The notes: generated from the letters alone by a model not told the origin. Numbered from the stretch's first letter, positions 1-8,378 are shown. The stretch: 26,467 nucleotides of DNA from Chara braunii (GCA_003427395.1 BFEA01001024.1:2238-28704); one strand, 5' to 3'. Translations and numbers: made by a program.

Positions 1-182
1 AGGGAAAAAAAAAAAAAAAAAAGAAAGTGGAAAAAGAGGGAAGGACAAGATTGAGGTTTCGGAAAGGGGGAAGGGAAGGACTGAAGTTTTGAAAAGGAGG
101 AAGAGAACGATGATCCCGCCAGGCTCCAGGAAGACATGGAGATCAGGCGAGTACCGTATAGTCTCAGTGGCTTGAAGAGAAG
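1..182. other. purine-rich unassigned flank
   Basis: This opens with a run of about 19 A and continues as A/G-rich sequence (repeated aagggg/aggaagga patterns). No coding region or RNA gene is recognisable. The A-run could be the tail of a plus-strand retrocopy whose body lies outside the window, but nothing inside the window tests that. Confidence 0.3.
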
Positions 183-276
183 CTACCGTCTTCACCCAAA
201 CACAATGTATCTAGACTGAAAGTTGCCCCGGATACAGCTACAATGACGGTACGTTGTATTCGGGTGAAGAAGCTAG
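183..276. mobile_element. hairpin MITE, family CTACCGTCTTC (copy 1)
   Basis: The left end reads CTACCGTCTTCACCC and the right end reads GGGTGAAGAAGCTAG, so the two termini are imperfect inverted repeats. The repeat continues inward as CAAACACAATGTA against TACGTTGTATTCG. The element is about 94 bp with no coding capacity. Its termini match those of the elements at 1085-1197 and 7396-7699. I see no convincing target-site duplication, so the transposase superfamily cannot be named. Confidence 0.6.
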
Positions 277-530
277 TTAGGTGAGCCGCTAGACAAAAGG
301 GGAAAAGGAAAAACAGGGGCTAAAAGCAGTAGTGAACCCTCCCCCCCCCCAGGAGCAGTCGATGCTGCTGGATGAGGGTCCTTCGGCCCTGCTGCACGAG
401 GGAAGTGTTACCAGTTTTTGGCCGTGAGGGATGAGACACTGCACCTGGTTTCCAGCAGCCGACTTCTGCTGTTCAGTCCAGACTCCAAAGCCACACCACG
501 CCCGTTTCCCAGAAGAAAAGCTCCCCACCA

Positions 531-685
531 ATAGATGGGAGTTTTTTTTTTTTTTTTTTTGGGGGGGGGGGGACCATTTCTGGGTTTATGCGTGTCATCC
601 TTGCACAAGGGCCATGCTAATCTTCTCTCTCTGTATTGTACTATCGTTCCAATTTTAACAGATGCCGTGAGGGACTATAGATGGG
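531..685 (-). pseudogene. U6 snRNA retropseudogene with C-tract and poly(A) tail (copy 1)
   Basis: Read on the minus strand, 675 down to 571 is a near full-length U6 snRNA. It starts GTCCCTCACGGCATC and has AAATTGGAACGATA, the invariant ACAGAGA box, the AGATTAGCATGGCCC segment with the catalytic AGC triad, GCAAGGATGACACGC, and the 3' end GAAATGGTCC. It differs from the consensus by a short insertion before the ACAGAGA box and a scrambled 5' stem-loop. After the 3' end come about 10 C and then about 19 A (T-run at 542-560 on the plus strand), instead of the U-run of a Pol III gene. ATAGATGGG occurs at 531-539 and again at 677-685, consistent with a 9-bp target-site duplication. I infer reverse-transcriptase-mediated retroposition of U6 RNA. 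It is unlikely to be a functional gene. Confidence 0.85.
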
Positions 686-1084
686 GGACTCGATCTTCTT
701 GTCAACACAAAAACGAAAAAAGAGGTACGCACTCAGTTGCTACACCCATGAACTTCTAAAATACAGGCCCGGCCGCCGGAGTTCGAATCGACATGCAGCC
801 AGATGAAAAGGAAGTAAGCAGATGCAGGAATGTGCAGCAAACAGATGCTGATCTTCAGGCCAGGGAAGCAGGAAGCCATATGGAAGGCTGCTGCATGGAG
901 GGCCAAGTAAAGAGGTCTGCAGCCTTGGCCACATCAGTTGGTGGCAACCAACCAGGTGAGCAGCACAATCCCCTCAGAGGGGTGGGAAAAGCCACCACCC
1001 CTCTTCCACTCGTCTGCCGACGCACATTGCAAAAATATGAAGTTGAAACCCGGAAGTTGTAATCAGGCCCCCCCTGTGCCGCGG
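686..1084. other. unassigned sequence
   Basis: The open frames here are short and overlapping on both strands, with no recognisable domain. I see no repeat, RNA gene or terminal structure. Confidence 0.3.
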
Positions 1085-1197
1085 CTACCGTCTTTACACC
1101 TGAATAGAACGCCCGGTCATTATAGCTGTATTTGGCACAACTTTCGGTCCAGATGCAGCGATAATGACCGGGCGTTCTATTCGGGTGAAGACGGTAG
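1085..1197. mobile_element. hairpin MITE, family CTACCGTCTTC (copy 2)
   Basis: This is a 113-bp element with long terminal inverted repeats of about 38 bp. The left arm begins CTACCGTCTTTACACC and carries GAATAGAACGCCCGGTCATTAT. The right arm is its near-perfect reverse complement and ends GGGTGAAGACGGTAG. The loop of about 35 bp is unrelated to copy 1. The arms differ at only a few positions, so the copy looks comparatively young. No coding capacity. The flanks show no clear duplication. Confidence 0.75.
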
Positions 1198-1452
1198 CAC
1201 GGCAGGGGTGCGAGGCTGTGCTTTCTCCTTGCTGCTCCCCCTCTTCTCTTGTCTCGACTTCTGGTCTATGCTTGTCGGTGATAAGCAACCGAACTGCGGC
1301 CCCCCAGAATAGATGTGGGGCTTTGAGTTAAAAGACTTGCCGCAAGCAGGGGTCATTAAGAAGGTAGATGAGATCCAAGTACCCAGAAAAGCAGTCTGCA
1401 AAGAAACAGTGAGCTCTGTTGTTTATCTAGTATTTACCCTTAAAGGACACTG

Positions 1453-1513
1453 GAACTGACAGCTTGTCTGCAGAGAACCTGTCAGGGTCCTGCCCTCGAT
1501 CGAAATCAGGACA
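1453..1513 (-). repeat. diverged 61-bp direct repeat, copy A (possible coding remnant)
   Basis: By my count 47 of 61 positions match 2043-2103, without gaps. On the minus strand both copies stay open in the same register: this one reads CPDFDRGQDPDRFSADKLSV, the other CPNFYQEQDIDKLSEDQLSV. Several differences are conservative at the protein level (D/N, R/K, F/L, K/Q), which suggests descent from related coding sequences. No family is recognised. The sequence after each copy soon runs into stops. Confidence 0.4.
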
Positions 1514-1735
1514 GCTGAAAAACAGTCACAGTGGCAGTCTCACTGCGACATCAGAACACATAGATCTCCAGTTTCTGTATTCCGATCGGAATGAAGAAGG
1601 TCGTGTCATTGTAACACCTTGTGTGTGGAAAAGCAATGACGAAACCCTCCTGAAGCGACCGACCTCGCTGAGCCTAGAAAGAGGCGGCTTTCAGAGCTGA
1701 CGGATCTCTGCAGAATCATACATGAAGCTCAAGAA

Positions 1736-1737
<2 letters not shown>

Positions 1738-1828
<91 letters not shown>

Positions 1829-1829
1829 N

Positions 1830-1919
<90 letters not shown>
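1738..1919. repeat. (CT)n microsatellite with a single N at 1829
   Basis: About 180 bp of pure CT dinucleotide, interrupted by one undetermined base at 1829. The single N is probably an assembly placeholder, so the true length is unknown. Protein frames through it (Leu-Ser or Arg-Glu repeats) are artefacts of the repeat. Confidence 0.98.
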
Positions 1920-1922
<3 letters not shown>

Positions 1923-2042
1923 CGAGCTGCCACCACAGCAGGATTGACCTCATTTGGGCGTCTTTGGACTCACCCAGCGCTTCGGATCGGATCCACCCCT
2001 GTAGGAATCTGATATTTACATTTGAAGGCGAAGAAGTCAGAA

Positions 2043-2103
2043 GAACTGATAGCTGATCTTCAGAGAGCTTGTCAATGTCCTGTTCTTGATAGAAATTAGG
2101 GCA
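2043..2103 (-). repeat. diverged 61-bp direct repeat, copy B
   Basis: Partner of 1453-1513 in the same orientation, about 590 bp away, with the (CT)n tract between them. Minus-strand reading CPNFYQEQDIDKLSEDQLSV. The two copies could be remnants of paralogous exons or two fragments of one repeat family. Confidence 0.4.
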
Positions 2104-2433
2104 TCAGGAGGCCAATAGGCTGCATAAGTGCACAGTTGCCGAAAGATTTGATGATGCCCTGGTGCAGGCAGAACTTCGGGGAATTTCGAGTCCGAAAATT
2201 CCATGAGAATCTTGTGTGCTAGGCACGGTACTGAGGACTCAGGCACTTGCCTTCTCCCCTGATGTGAATCTCTGTTGACCAAGGGCTGCGAAATACCTGT
2301 ATGTGAGTCTCTGGCTGCCCTACTGAGTACCAAGTATAAAGTAGCTGTCTCTCTGTGAAGAGAATCTTTTTTCATTCCTAATTTGGGCTATTTCTCGGGC
2401 GGCCCATCCGGGCAGGCCACCCAGTCAGGCCAC

Positions 2434-2683
2434 CACAGCTTGGATCACAGCGCGGACAACCTCTTGGACCACAGCTTGTACCACAGCTTGAACCGCAGTA
2501 GCTTGGACCACAGCTTGGACCAGTAGCCTGGACCACAGCTTGGACCACAGCTTGGACCACAGCTTGGACAAGTAGCCTGGACCAAAGCTTGGACCACAGC
2601 TTGGACCACAGCTTGGACCACAGCTTGGACCACAGATTGGACCACAGATTGGACCACAGATTGGACCACAGATTGGACCGCAG
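2434..2683. repeat. 12-bp minisatellite, unit GCTTGGACCACA
   Basis: About 20 units of a 12-bp repeat (GCTTGGACCACA, turning into ATTGGACCACAG in the last block), broken by a few CAGTAGCCTGGA-type variant units. Variants are clustered, as expected from local unequal exchange or slippage. Because 12 is a multiple of 3, all minus-strand frames stay open as tetrapeptide repeats (CGPS, VVQA, LWSK). I read these as artefacts, not as a repeat protein. Confidence 0.95.
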
Positions 2684-2975
2684 TCTTCCATCCCATCCTC
2701 GGTTTCCGACAGCTTGGATGTCATGAGGTAGAGCAAATCACAGAGAGGAGGGGATAACAACAGCAGAAACCCATTGCAGGTCCAAATTGCAGGCCCAACT
2801 GCAGGTCCAGCTGCAGGTCCATTGTGACTCTCAGTACAGAAAGCCTTGGGCTTTCAGCACACTGCCCCCTCTCTCCAGGGAGGACTATTAGCAAACAGCC
2901 CACTCTCTACACGGAGGACTGTTCGCACTGATTATGTCTATAAATCACAATAAAGTTCCCACAAATGTTTCACTT
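2684..2975. other. unassigned sequence left of the LINE insertion
   Basis: No recognisable coding region. It contains a short cluster of related GCAGGTCCA/GCAGGCCCA strings (about 2776-2820), possibly a decayed minisatellite. It ends at the target-site duplication of the LINE inserted at 2993. Confidence 0.3.
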
Positions 2976-3922
2976 GCCACACACCCTTTTCCTTTTTTTT
3001 TTTTTCTTTTTTTTTTATAACAAAAACAGGTCCTTATGGACCTGGCTCCATTTCCATTCTGGGGAGCATCAGTCCGGTTCCTATTCCACCGGCAAGTCAG
3101 AATAAAATGTTACATCATGAACACACATACGCTTCCTTCCATCTGGCTGAAGGACCCCTGACCAGCATTGATTACTCCAACATCGTGGAGGATTGACTGT
3201 CAGCTTGCCCTTCTTCTCCCTTCCTTCTCAGGTCCACCGTAATGGCCTGTCAGATAGAACCTAAATGGTAAGAAAGGGCCTCGACGTTATGGAGGCAGCC
3301 AATTCTGTCTAGCTCTGGTCCCCGCCCATTTGTCTCGTGAGATCCCTACCACTCTACTCCCTATTTGCCTTGATTGTTTAAAACCCTATCCCTAAACCCT
3401 CTGCTATAGTTCTGAAGAGACTCCTAATTCATAAACCCTAAAACCTAGCTAGTCTTGTGTATCTTTTCCTAACTATGAAGGCTCTTCTTCAGTGCTGCCA
3501 CTGTTGCTCTCCTGCTCGTTCTTTTAAAAAGTCACACTTGAAACCCAGACCCTATCTACATCCTTTGAACCTTTGCACCCTAGACCTCTTTTTAAAACTC
3601 TATCCTTCTGCTCCATGTTTGTCCTGTTTCTGTTTGTACCCTGCCCTTAAACTCTGGACCGCCTTAATCTATTTCTCCATCTATTCCCTGTGAAAAATCT
3701 GCTGTCGTCTGTCATAAGTGTGTCTCGGATGTTCATCTAGGCCCAGATCGGGGACGGATCTTCATGTACCCGAGTAATCATCTGGCCTACAGACTTGACA
3801 GAGTTGTGCCACTCTTCTAGCTTCAAACCTTGCCCATATATCTCTTCCCTCCCTATTCCTCTTTATCTGTCGTGAAGTATTCACCGGATCCCGACGGTCT
3901 GTACAGCCACACACCCTTTTCC
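2976..3922 (-). mobile_element. 5'-truncated LINE insertion with 17-bp target-site duplication
   Basis: The 17-mer GCCACACACCCTTTTCC occurs at 2976-2992 and again at 3906-3922. Directly inside the left copy is a T-rich run (2993-3016) that is the poly(A) tail of a minus-strand element, so the inserted body is 2993-3905 (about 913 bp). The 3' terminal segment (about 3028-3225) is clearly similar to the 3' end of the element at 16798-18045, for example TTCCATTYTGGGGAGCATCAGTCC and GAGGATTGACTGTCAGCTTGCC on the plus strand. The rest reads as 3' UTR and contains CCCTAAACCCT-like strings. No RT domain is left. The tail, duplication and truncation match target-primed reverse transcription. Confidence 0.88.
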
Positions 3923-5207
3923 ACCCATGCTCTCCAACCCAATTCCACTCTGTCTCCTGTCCAAGCATTGAATAGCAGAAAGAGTTTTAAGAAATCTTAG
4001 AGATATACTCAAAAGGATGTCACAGTTTAGAAGAGAACGTTGAGGAAATGTGAGATAGTTAGACAGTATCCCTTTAGCATGGCGACAGTTACTCAGGAGA
4101 GAAGAGAAATGGAGACAGGGGGATTGGGCAGCGGTCAAGGCTCAGGAGAAACCATCCGTCGTGCTAAAATCCAAACGATATACAAATAAGCAGCCAGGGT
4201 TCGCAAAAAATTGAGATATATGAGATGAAAGACCCAAAAATAAGAGTCTGGTAGAAGCAAGGAGGAAGAGATCACTACTTTGGAATTTAACATCAATCAA
4301 TTAAGAGAAATAAGGACATTAAGGAAACCCGTAGAAAAACGGAAAGGGTCAGGAACAACTTGACAGGAAAGAGGGACGAAAAGGAAAATGGAGAGTATAA
4401 AAAGGAGGGGCACAAAAAGAGAATTTCCTTTTCTGTACCCGATCAATCATAAAAGGGCCTTTACGATTCAAACCCATAAATGTGACCCCAACATAGAGGG
4501 GCCCTCTCGGCCTGAACTCAATTTCACGAGCAACATTCCAAGAGACAAGTTGCTGAGTTATATGTCGCATCCAGAATGAAGTGAAAAGTCGTTTTGAACA
4601 GTCACGGACAGGTCCGAGACGAACAGGTACTGACCACAGACTCCAAGGCCGAGATAGAGTCATGTCTGTTCGGCAATAAGTCATGTCTGTTCGGCATTGA
4701 GTCAAAGGACACAGTCCCAGACAGGTCACTGTCCCAAGGGTCATGTCCAATTTAGATCAGGAGTCCAAAAGACAGGCCCCACGGCCAAAGCAGCAGCAGA
4801 CTATGGGAAAGGATACTGGGGCACACACTTTGCAACAAAAGGTACTGGGCAGGAGTCCCAGGCTCATTTGAGGCTGAATGCAGGCCACGCCAGACCAGTC
4901 CAGCACTATAAAGGACTGGCCAGCCTCCCATTTGGACAGAAGCTCATTTCGCATGAGAGTGTGGAAGTGCTGTGGCACTTGTGCGCCAGATGTGTGTGAG
5001 CTGCGCTGGGCTGAGAGCAGCACTAAGAGTGAGAAAGAGAAGTGGGGCGCTGGCTGGAAGGAAGGCAGCCAGTGAGTAGTATTCAGATTAGATCCTCGTG
5101 TGATAGGGAGTGTGCATGCATGGTGAGTGTGAGTAGACCAGGACTAAAGACATAGACGGGGAGAGAGAAGAAAGCAGACGAGAGAGGGGGAGGAGAGAGC
5201 TATGGTG
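3923..5207. other. unassigned A/G-rich interval
   Basis: Nothing in this interval can be named. The plus strand around 4250-4350 reads as a Glu/Lys/Leu-rich segment resembling a coiled-coil remnant (EEEITTLEFNINQLREIRTL), but it is short and bounded by stops. A minus-strand frame at 4349-4750 is open for 133 codons with no recognised motif. A TATAAA string at 4909 has no convincing associated gene. Confidence 0.3.
4659..4700. repeat. 21-bp tandem duplication
   Basis: GTCATGTCTGTTCGGCAATAA is followed immediately by GTCATGTCTGTTCGGCATTGA. The two units are identical over the first 17 bases and differ at the end. It is a short local duplication with no evident function. Confidence 0.85.
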
Positions 5208-5215
5208 ACAATTAC

Positions 5216-5458
5216 CTGTTGAGCACTGTCGTTGACGTTTGGCAGCTGGCGCTGATGAGCGCCAGGCTTGGAACTCATGTTGATTGAAGAGTACTTGTAA
5301 CTCTGTTCGGCGCTATACATTTTGGACTCGCGATTTCCTCTCTTAATCTGGTTATGATATTTGAGTTGAGCTTCCTGGCTCTCATTCATCTTCCATTGAG
5401 CTATGTGTGAGATATCGGAATCTGTGAAATCTGTGTATATGCATGTGATCTGAAGCAC
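5216..5458 (-). CDS. candidate gag-like exon ending at a GT donor
   Basis: A minus-strand frame runs from about 5458 to a CAACAG|GTAATT donor-like junction (exon end 5216). It is hydrophilic and rich in Ser, Gln and Asn, ending PNVNDSAQQ before the donor. A second minus-strand frame at 11743-11995 has the same design, with a Gln-rich end running into CAAG|GTAAGC. Low-complexity, Gln-rich N-terminal regions are common in retroelement gag-type ORFs, but I recognise no domain. The start is not determined. It could be chance. Confidence 0.25.
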
Positions 5459-5524
5459 TCCAGCAAGTGCTGAACAGTCGAGTTCCTTGCAATCAGGATA
5501 TAGAAGATCTGGAGTTCAATCGGG

Positions 5525-6112
5525 GGGAATGGGGGTGGTATATATCCTCAAAAAAACGAGGAGCTCGAAGGGCTGGTTACAATTAGGGAATGCACCGTGA
5601 AACAGGGATATCGACTCAGTAACCACATGGAAGATCCGACATCTATTATTGTGGAAAGAGGGAAGAAACATATGGCAGATTCCTGAGGAATGGATGCAAT
5701 CATGCAACACTTTTTTTTTTTTTTTGGACCATTTCTCAATTTATGTGTGTCATCATTGCGCAGGGTCCATATTAATCTTCTCTGTACCGTTCCAAATTTA
5801 ACGTATGTCCTGTAGGACATGCAACACTTGTCCTGGGGATGTATTATAATTCTATCCAACCGCAGAAGGTCATGAGGATTGCAGTGGCTCTTGCTACATC
5901 AAGCAGTCCCAGTTAATGAATGGTTGGATCTCAGGAGGAGGGAATGTCAGCGCACAGAACGGTCCCCACTTTTTCGAATCTGTGATAAACAAGCCAAGGA
6001 ATCTCTTGTTCATTGCTTTGTGGAATGTCAGCGCGCAAACAGCCAGATGCAACGACTTGCTGGTTTCTGGTCGTCTGTAGCCGCTCTCTTGTCGAGGCTG
6101 TACTATCTATAG
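5525..6112 (+). pseudogene. LINE ORF2 fragment: connector and zf-RVT-like region
   Basis: On the plus strand two pieces join once the U6 insertion is disregarded. The first (about 5570-5710) carries WQIPEEWMQS, resembling the connector between RT and the C-terminal domain of plant L1-type ORF2. After the insertion, frame-shifted, 5879-6112 reads LHQAVPVNEWLDLRR, then FRICDKQAKESLVHCFVEC. This is the hallmark of the zinc-binding reverse transcriptase domain (zf-RVT), in which C..C pairs with HC...C. In-frame stops at about 5609 and 5848 and at least one frameshift make it dead. No RT catalytic core is present in the window, so it is a fragment. Confidence 0.65.
5702..5829 (-). pseudogene. U6 snRNA retropseudogene with poly(A) tail and target-site duplication (copy 2)
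   Basis: Minus strand 5818 to 5726 is U6-like from end to end: GTCCTACAGGACATACG at the 5' end, AAATTTGGAACGGTACAGAG, GAAGATTAATATGGACCC, GCGCAATGATGACACAC and GAGAAATGGTCC. A run of A follows the 3' end directly (T-run 5711-5725 on the plus strand). ATGCAACACTT at 5702-5712 is repeated at 5819-5829, a clean 11-bp target-site duplication. The AGC triad of the ISL/ACAGAGA core has become AAT, so the copy could not support splicing. It sits inside an older LINE fragment. Confidence 0.92.
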
Positions 6113-6684
6113 GTTAGATTCGTTATTTTGTTTGGCTGAGGGCTAACCGAGAGACCTCCTGTAAGGAAAATTCGTGAGGGACATATCTGTAAATTCGGGA
6201 AAATACAGGTCCATACTAACTGAATTTCCTAGAACTACCCTAACTGCAAATAGCAGACACGGGCTACCCCTAGGACAGACAGGCCCTAAGGGCCTAAGCT
6301 GATAGATGGTCCTATAGCCTATAGCCGGGTTGGGAGAGGCCCTAGAGGCCGAAACAGAAACGGTACCGGTCGGTCAGTCAGTCCGGTCTAGGTCGAGTCT
6401 AGGCTACAGTAGACTATAGGTAGGTTACGCACATCGGTTCAGGGCTTTTGGCAGTTAGTACCGAGTGCATCGCTGCAGTGCAACGCGTGAACTGGAAGTG
6501 GTGACGGCTCAGAGTTGAGGGAGACAGACATAGCCAGACCTTCGGAGCGCCGGCCATAGCTGGGACCTGCACTGCACTCTGTCAGCACGCGGGGCTGCAC
6601 AGAGGTCTGGGCTATACGAGGTCTGCTGGAGGCGAGAGAAATGGTGCCCTGCTGGACCCTCCTCCGGAGTAGGGTTACAGGGTT
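6113..6684. other. unassigned sequence
   Basis: Contains clusters of related short strings such as CTATAG, GGTCGGTCAGTCAGTC and TAGGTTAGG between about 6290 and 6430, suggesting decayed simple repeats. No coding or RNA feature could be supported. Confidence 0.3.
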
Positions 6685-6899
6685 GTGGCGCTGCAGCCAT
6701 AGCTGCTGTTTCTTCCTCAGAGGTCATCTTGTCAGGAGTGGTGGCGCTGCTGCAGACTTCCACCCGGGAAGTCTTCCGACACTTCGTCATCGTTAGATAC
6801 TGTGGCGCTGGTCTTCTTCTTCATCCTCTGAGTGGCGCTTGGCCTCAGAGGCCTGTTTCTGGGTGGCGCTGCCTCTGAAGGAAGCAACTGGGTGGCGCT
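6685..6899. repeat. six GTGGCGCT octamers at about 30-bp multiples
   Basis: GTGGCGCT begins at 6685, 6741, 6802, 6832, 6863 and 6892, giving spacings of 56, 61, 30, 31 and 29 bp. The intervening sequences are not the same as each other, though some share CAGAGGCCTG/CCTCTGA strings. This may be a very decayed tandem repeat of about 30 bp whose core was retained, or a cluster of binding sites. There is no CRISPR-like repeat conservation beyond the octamer. Confidence 0.6.
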
Positions 6900-7395
6900 T
6901 GATGTTTCAGGGACTCAGGGGTGTTACGAGTGGTTACTCAGGGTTAGGGAGTGAAGCGCTGCTCATTCCTGAGCAGCGCACTATAATCAGTTCTGGGGTT
7001 ATTCTGACAATTCGAGACTCTGAGCTTAATAATCAGTGTGATACTGGGTTTGGACTATTATCGTTTCATGGTTTTCCTCAATGTGATCTACTCGGCTTTC
7101 CTTTACGACTGGTTGTGAGGATTGAGTGGAGTGAATTGCACTTTCAGTGTACCCTGTCATATCCCATGGTCAAGTCTTTCGCTGTGTTTATCTCTCCCTG
7201 TGCGGTGTGATACTCCTATCCTCTCCCCTTCCTTCTGTGTATGTATGGGCATACCTGGAAGTCTATGTGAGTGAGTGTTGGTCTTCAGACAACAGACAAC
7301 CAGAATCATAACACAGACTGGCACAAAAGGCCCGGATATACAGTCTGGGCGTACCTAGCGAATCAGCGATTTTCCATGCGTTGGACTCCTTCATA
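6900..7395. other. unassigned sequence
   Basis: A plus-strand frame is open from 6839 to 7210 (123 codons), overlapping the octamer cluster. It has no recognisable motif and no compositional sign of coding. Nothing else is recognised. Confidence 0.3.
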
Positions 7396-7699
7396 CTACC
7401 GTTTTCCCCCGAACATAACACATTTGCATCGTAAACGAATACGACACATAGCATGCGTTCTGTTCGAAGACAACACACATGCGTTCTTTTGAATACAACA
7501 CACATGTGTTCTATTCGAATACAATGCAGTTCTATTCGAATACAACACATGTGCTTTCTATTCGAATACAACATATGTGCGTTTTCTTCGAATAACCCTC
7601 ATTTTCGAATATAACGCATATGCGTTCTATTCGTTTTTTCCCCCAAATTTGGGAACTCGAATACAACACATATGTGTTCTGTTCGGGGGACAACGGTAG
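7396..7699. mobile_element. MITE of the CTACCG family with internal palindromic tandem repeats (copy 3)
   Basis: The left end is CTACCGTTTTCCCCCGAACATAAC and the right end is GTTCTGTTCGGGGGACAACGGTAG, an inverted pair of about 30 bp. The interior (about 7440-7640) is a run of degenerate units of 25-30 bp built around GAATACAACACAYATGYGTTCTATTCG. Each unit is itself close to a palindrome centred on CATATG or CATGTG. The unit shares GAATAGAACGC with the arms of copy 2, so the interior appears to have grown by amplifying the arm. About 304 bp, non-coding. Confidence 0.75.
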
Positions 7700-8000
7700 G
7701 CCGCTAAAGGCAGGTCAGGGCAAATTCCTTCTGACACGGGGAAACACGTCAGACTTTGTTATTGATTGCCATGTCAGTGGTGTGGTGTGGTGTGGTGTTG
7801 TGTGTGTGGTGTGAGTTCAAGGGCGCTACAGCCCTGGAGGTTGGTGGTGGGCTGGATATCGGGACCGGTATGGATCCCGTTTTAGTAACACCTCCAAGGT
7901 TTGTAGTGGTTACGAGACTCTGTTCCTGTGGCTGAGGGTGCTGATACGAGGCCGCGCGGGCGCTGTGCGGCCTGATGCCCTAAAGTGCCATGATCAGTGA
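7700..8000. other. unassigned, with a short GTGTGGT run
   Basis: The segment 7779-7812 is a short GTGGTGTGGTGTGG imperfect repeat. The remainder may be the upstream part of the LINE fragment that follows, since GACTCTGTTCCTGTGGCTGAGG is open in a frame reading LFLWLRVLIRG, but the match is weak. Confidence 0.3.
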
Positions 8001-8378
8001 CTGCTATTGGTTAGGCGAACAGGGCTGTGGATTTTATGGAAGGCCAGATGCCTTTGGACTTTGGGAAACTGGACCCTTGCATTTACAGAGAGGTGGATGG
8101 GACTCAAGCGCATGGTTGGGACTGAGATCGGAGCAGAACGGAGGAAAGGGCAGAAGAGATTGAAGGCAGATTTAGATGAATCGGAAAGAGCGGTCTTGCG
8201 AAAGGGTTTAGTAGATCTTGGGGTATATCAGGGGAGAGTGGAAAACATAAAAGGAAACGGGCTCCATTTTGCAAACTGGAGTCAGGACATAGTACGCGGA
8301 GTACAACTGAAAGACAAAGAGGAACAAGCAGTTTTTTTGGATAGGGAGTTAAATCGGCAAGTTTTTTTGTCAGTTTGA
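8001..8378 (+). pseudogene. probable LINE ORF2 C-terminal fragment
   Basis: An open plus-strand frame, preceded by an in-frame TGA, reads RRTGLWILWKARCLW near its start. It resembles the W-x-(I/L)-W-K-x-R-C segment near the C-terminus of plant L1-type ORF2 proteins; the fragment at 16798-18045 has TLWIIWKERC at the same place. The remaining roughly 100 residues are Lys/Glu/Arg-rich without a named motif and end at a TGA at 8376-8378. No RT core or poly(A) tail in the right orientation follows, so it is a remnant at best. The alternative is a chance frame with one motif-like string. Confidence 0.4.

Noticed and set aside
571-675. Functional U6 snRNA gene
   Set aside because: A C-tract and poly(A) instead of a terminal U-run, a flanking duplication, and insertions near the ACAGAGA box point to a retrocopy.
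1691-2012. Long Leu-Ser and Arg-Glu open frames
   Set aside because: They are translations of the (CT)n microsatellite through an N; no coding evidence outside the repeat.
2378-2760. Repeat protein with CGPS, VVQA or LWSK tetrapeptides
   Set aside because: The 12-bp minisatellite keeps all three frames open at once; nothing favours one frame.
4349-4750. 133-codon minus-strand gene
   Set aside because: No recognisable motif; it spans a 21-bp tandem duplication and has no start or splice context.
4900-5300. LTR with TATAAA and downstream primer binding site
   Set aside because: No second LTR copy in the window and no tRNA-complementary primer site was found.
6685-6899. CRISPR-like array
   Set aside because: Only an 8-bp core repeats, spacing is uneven, and the context is eukaryotic.
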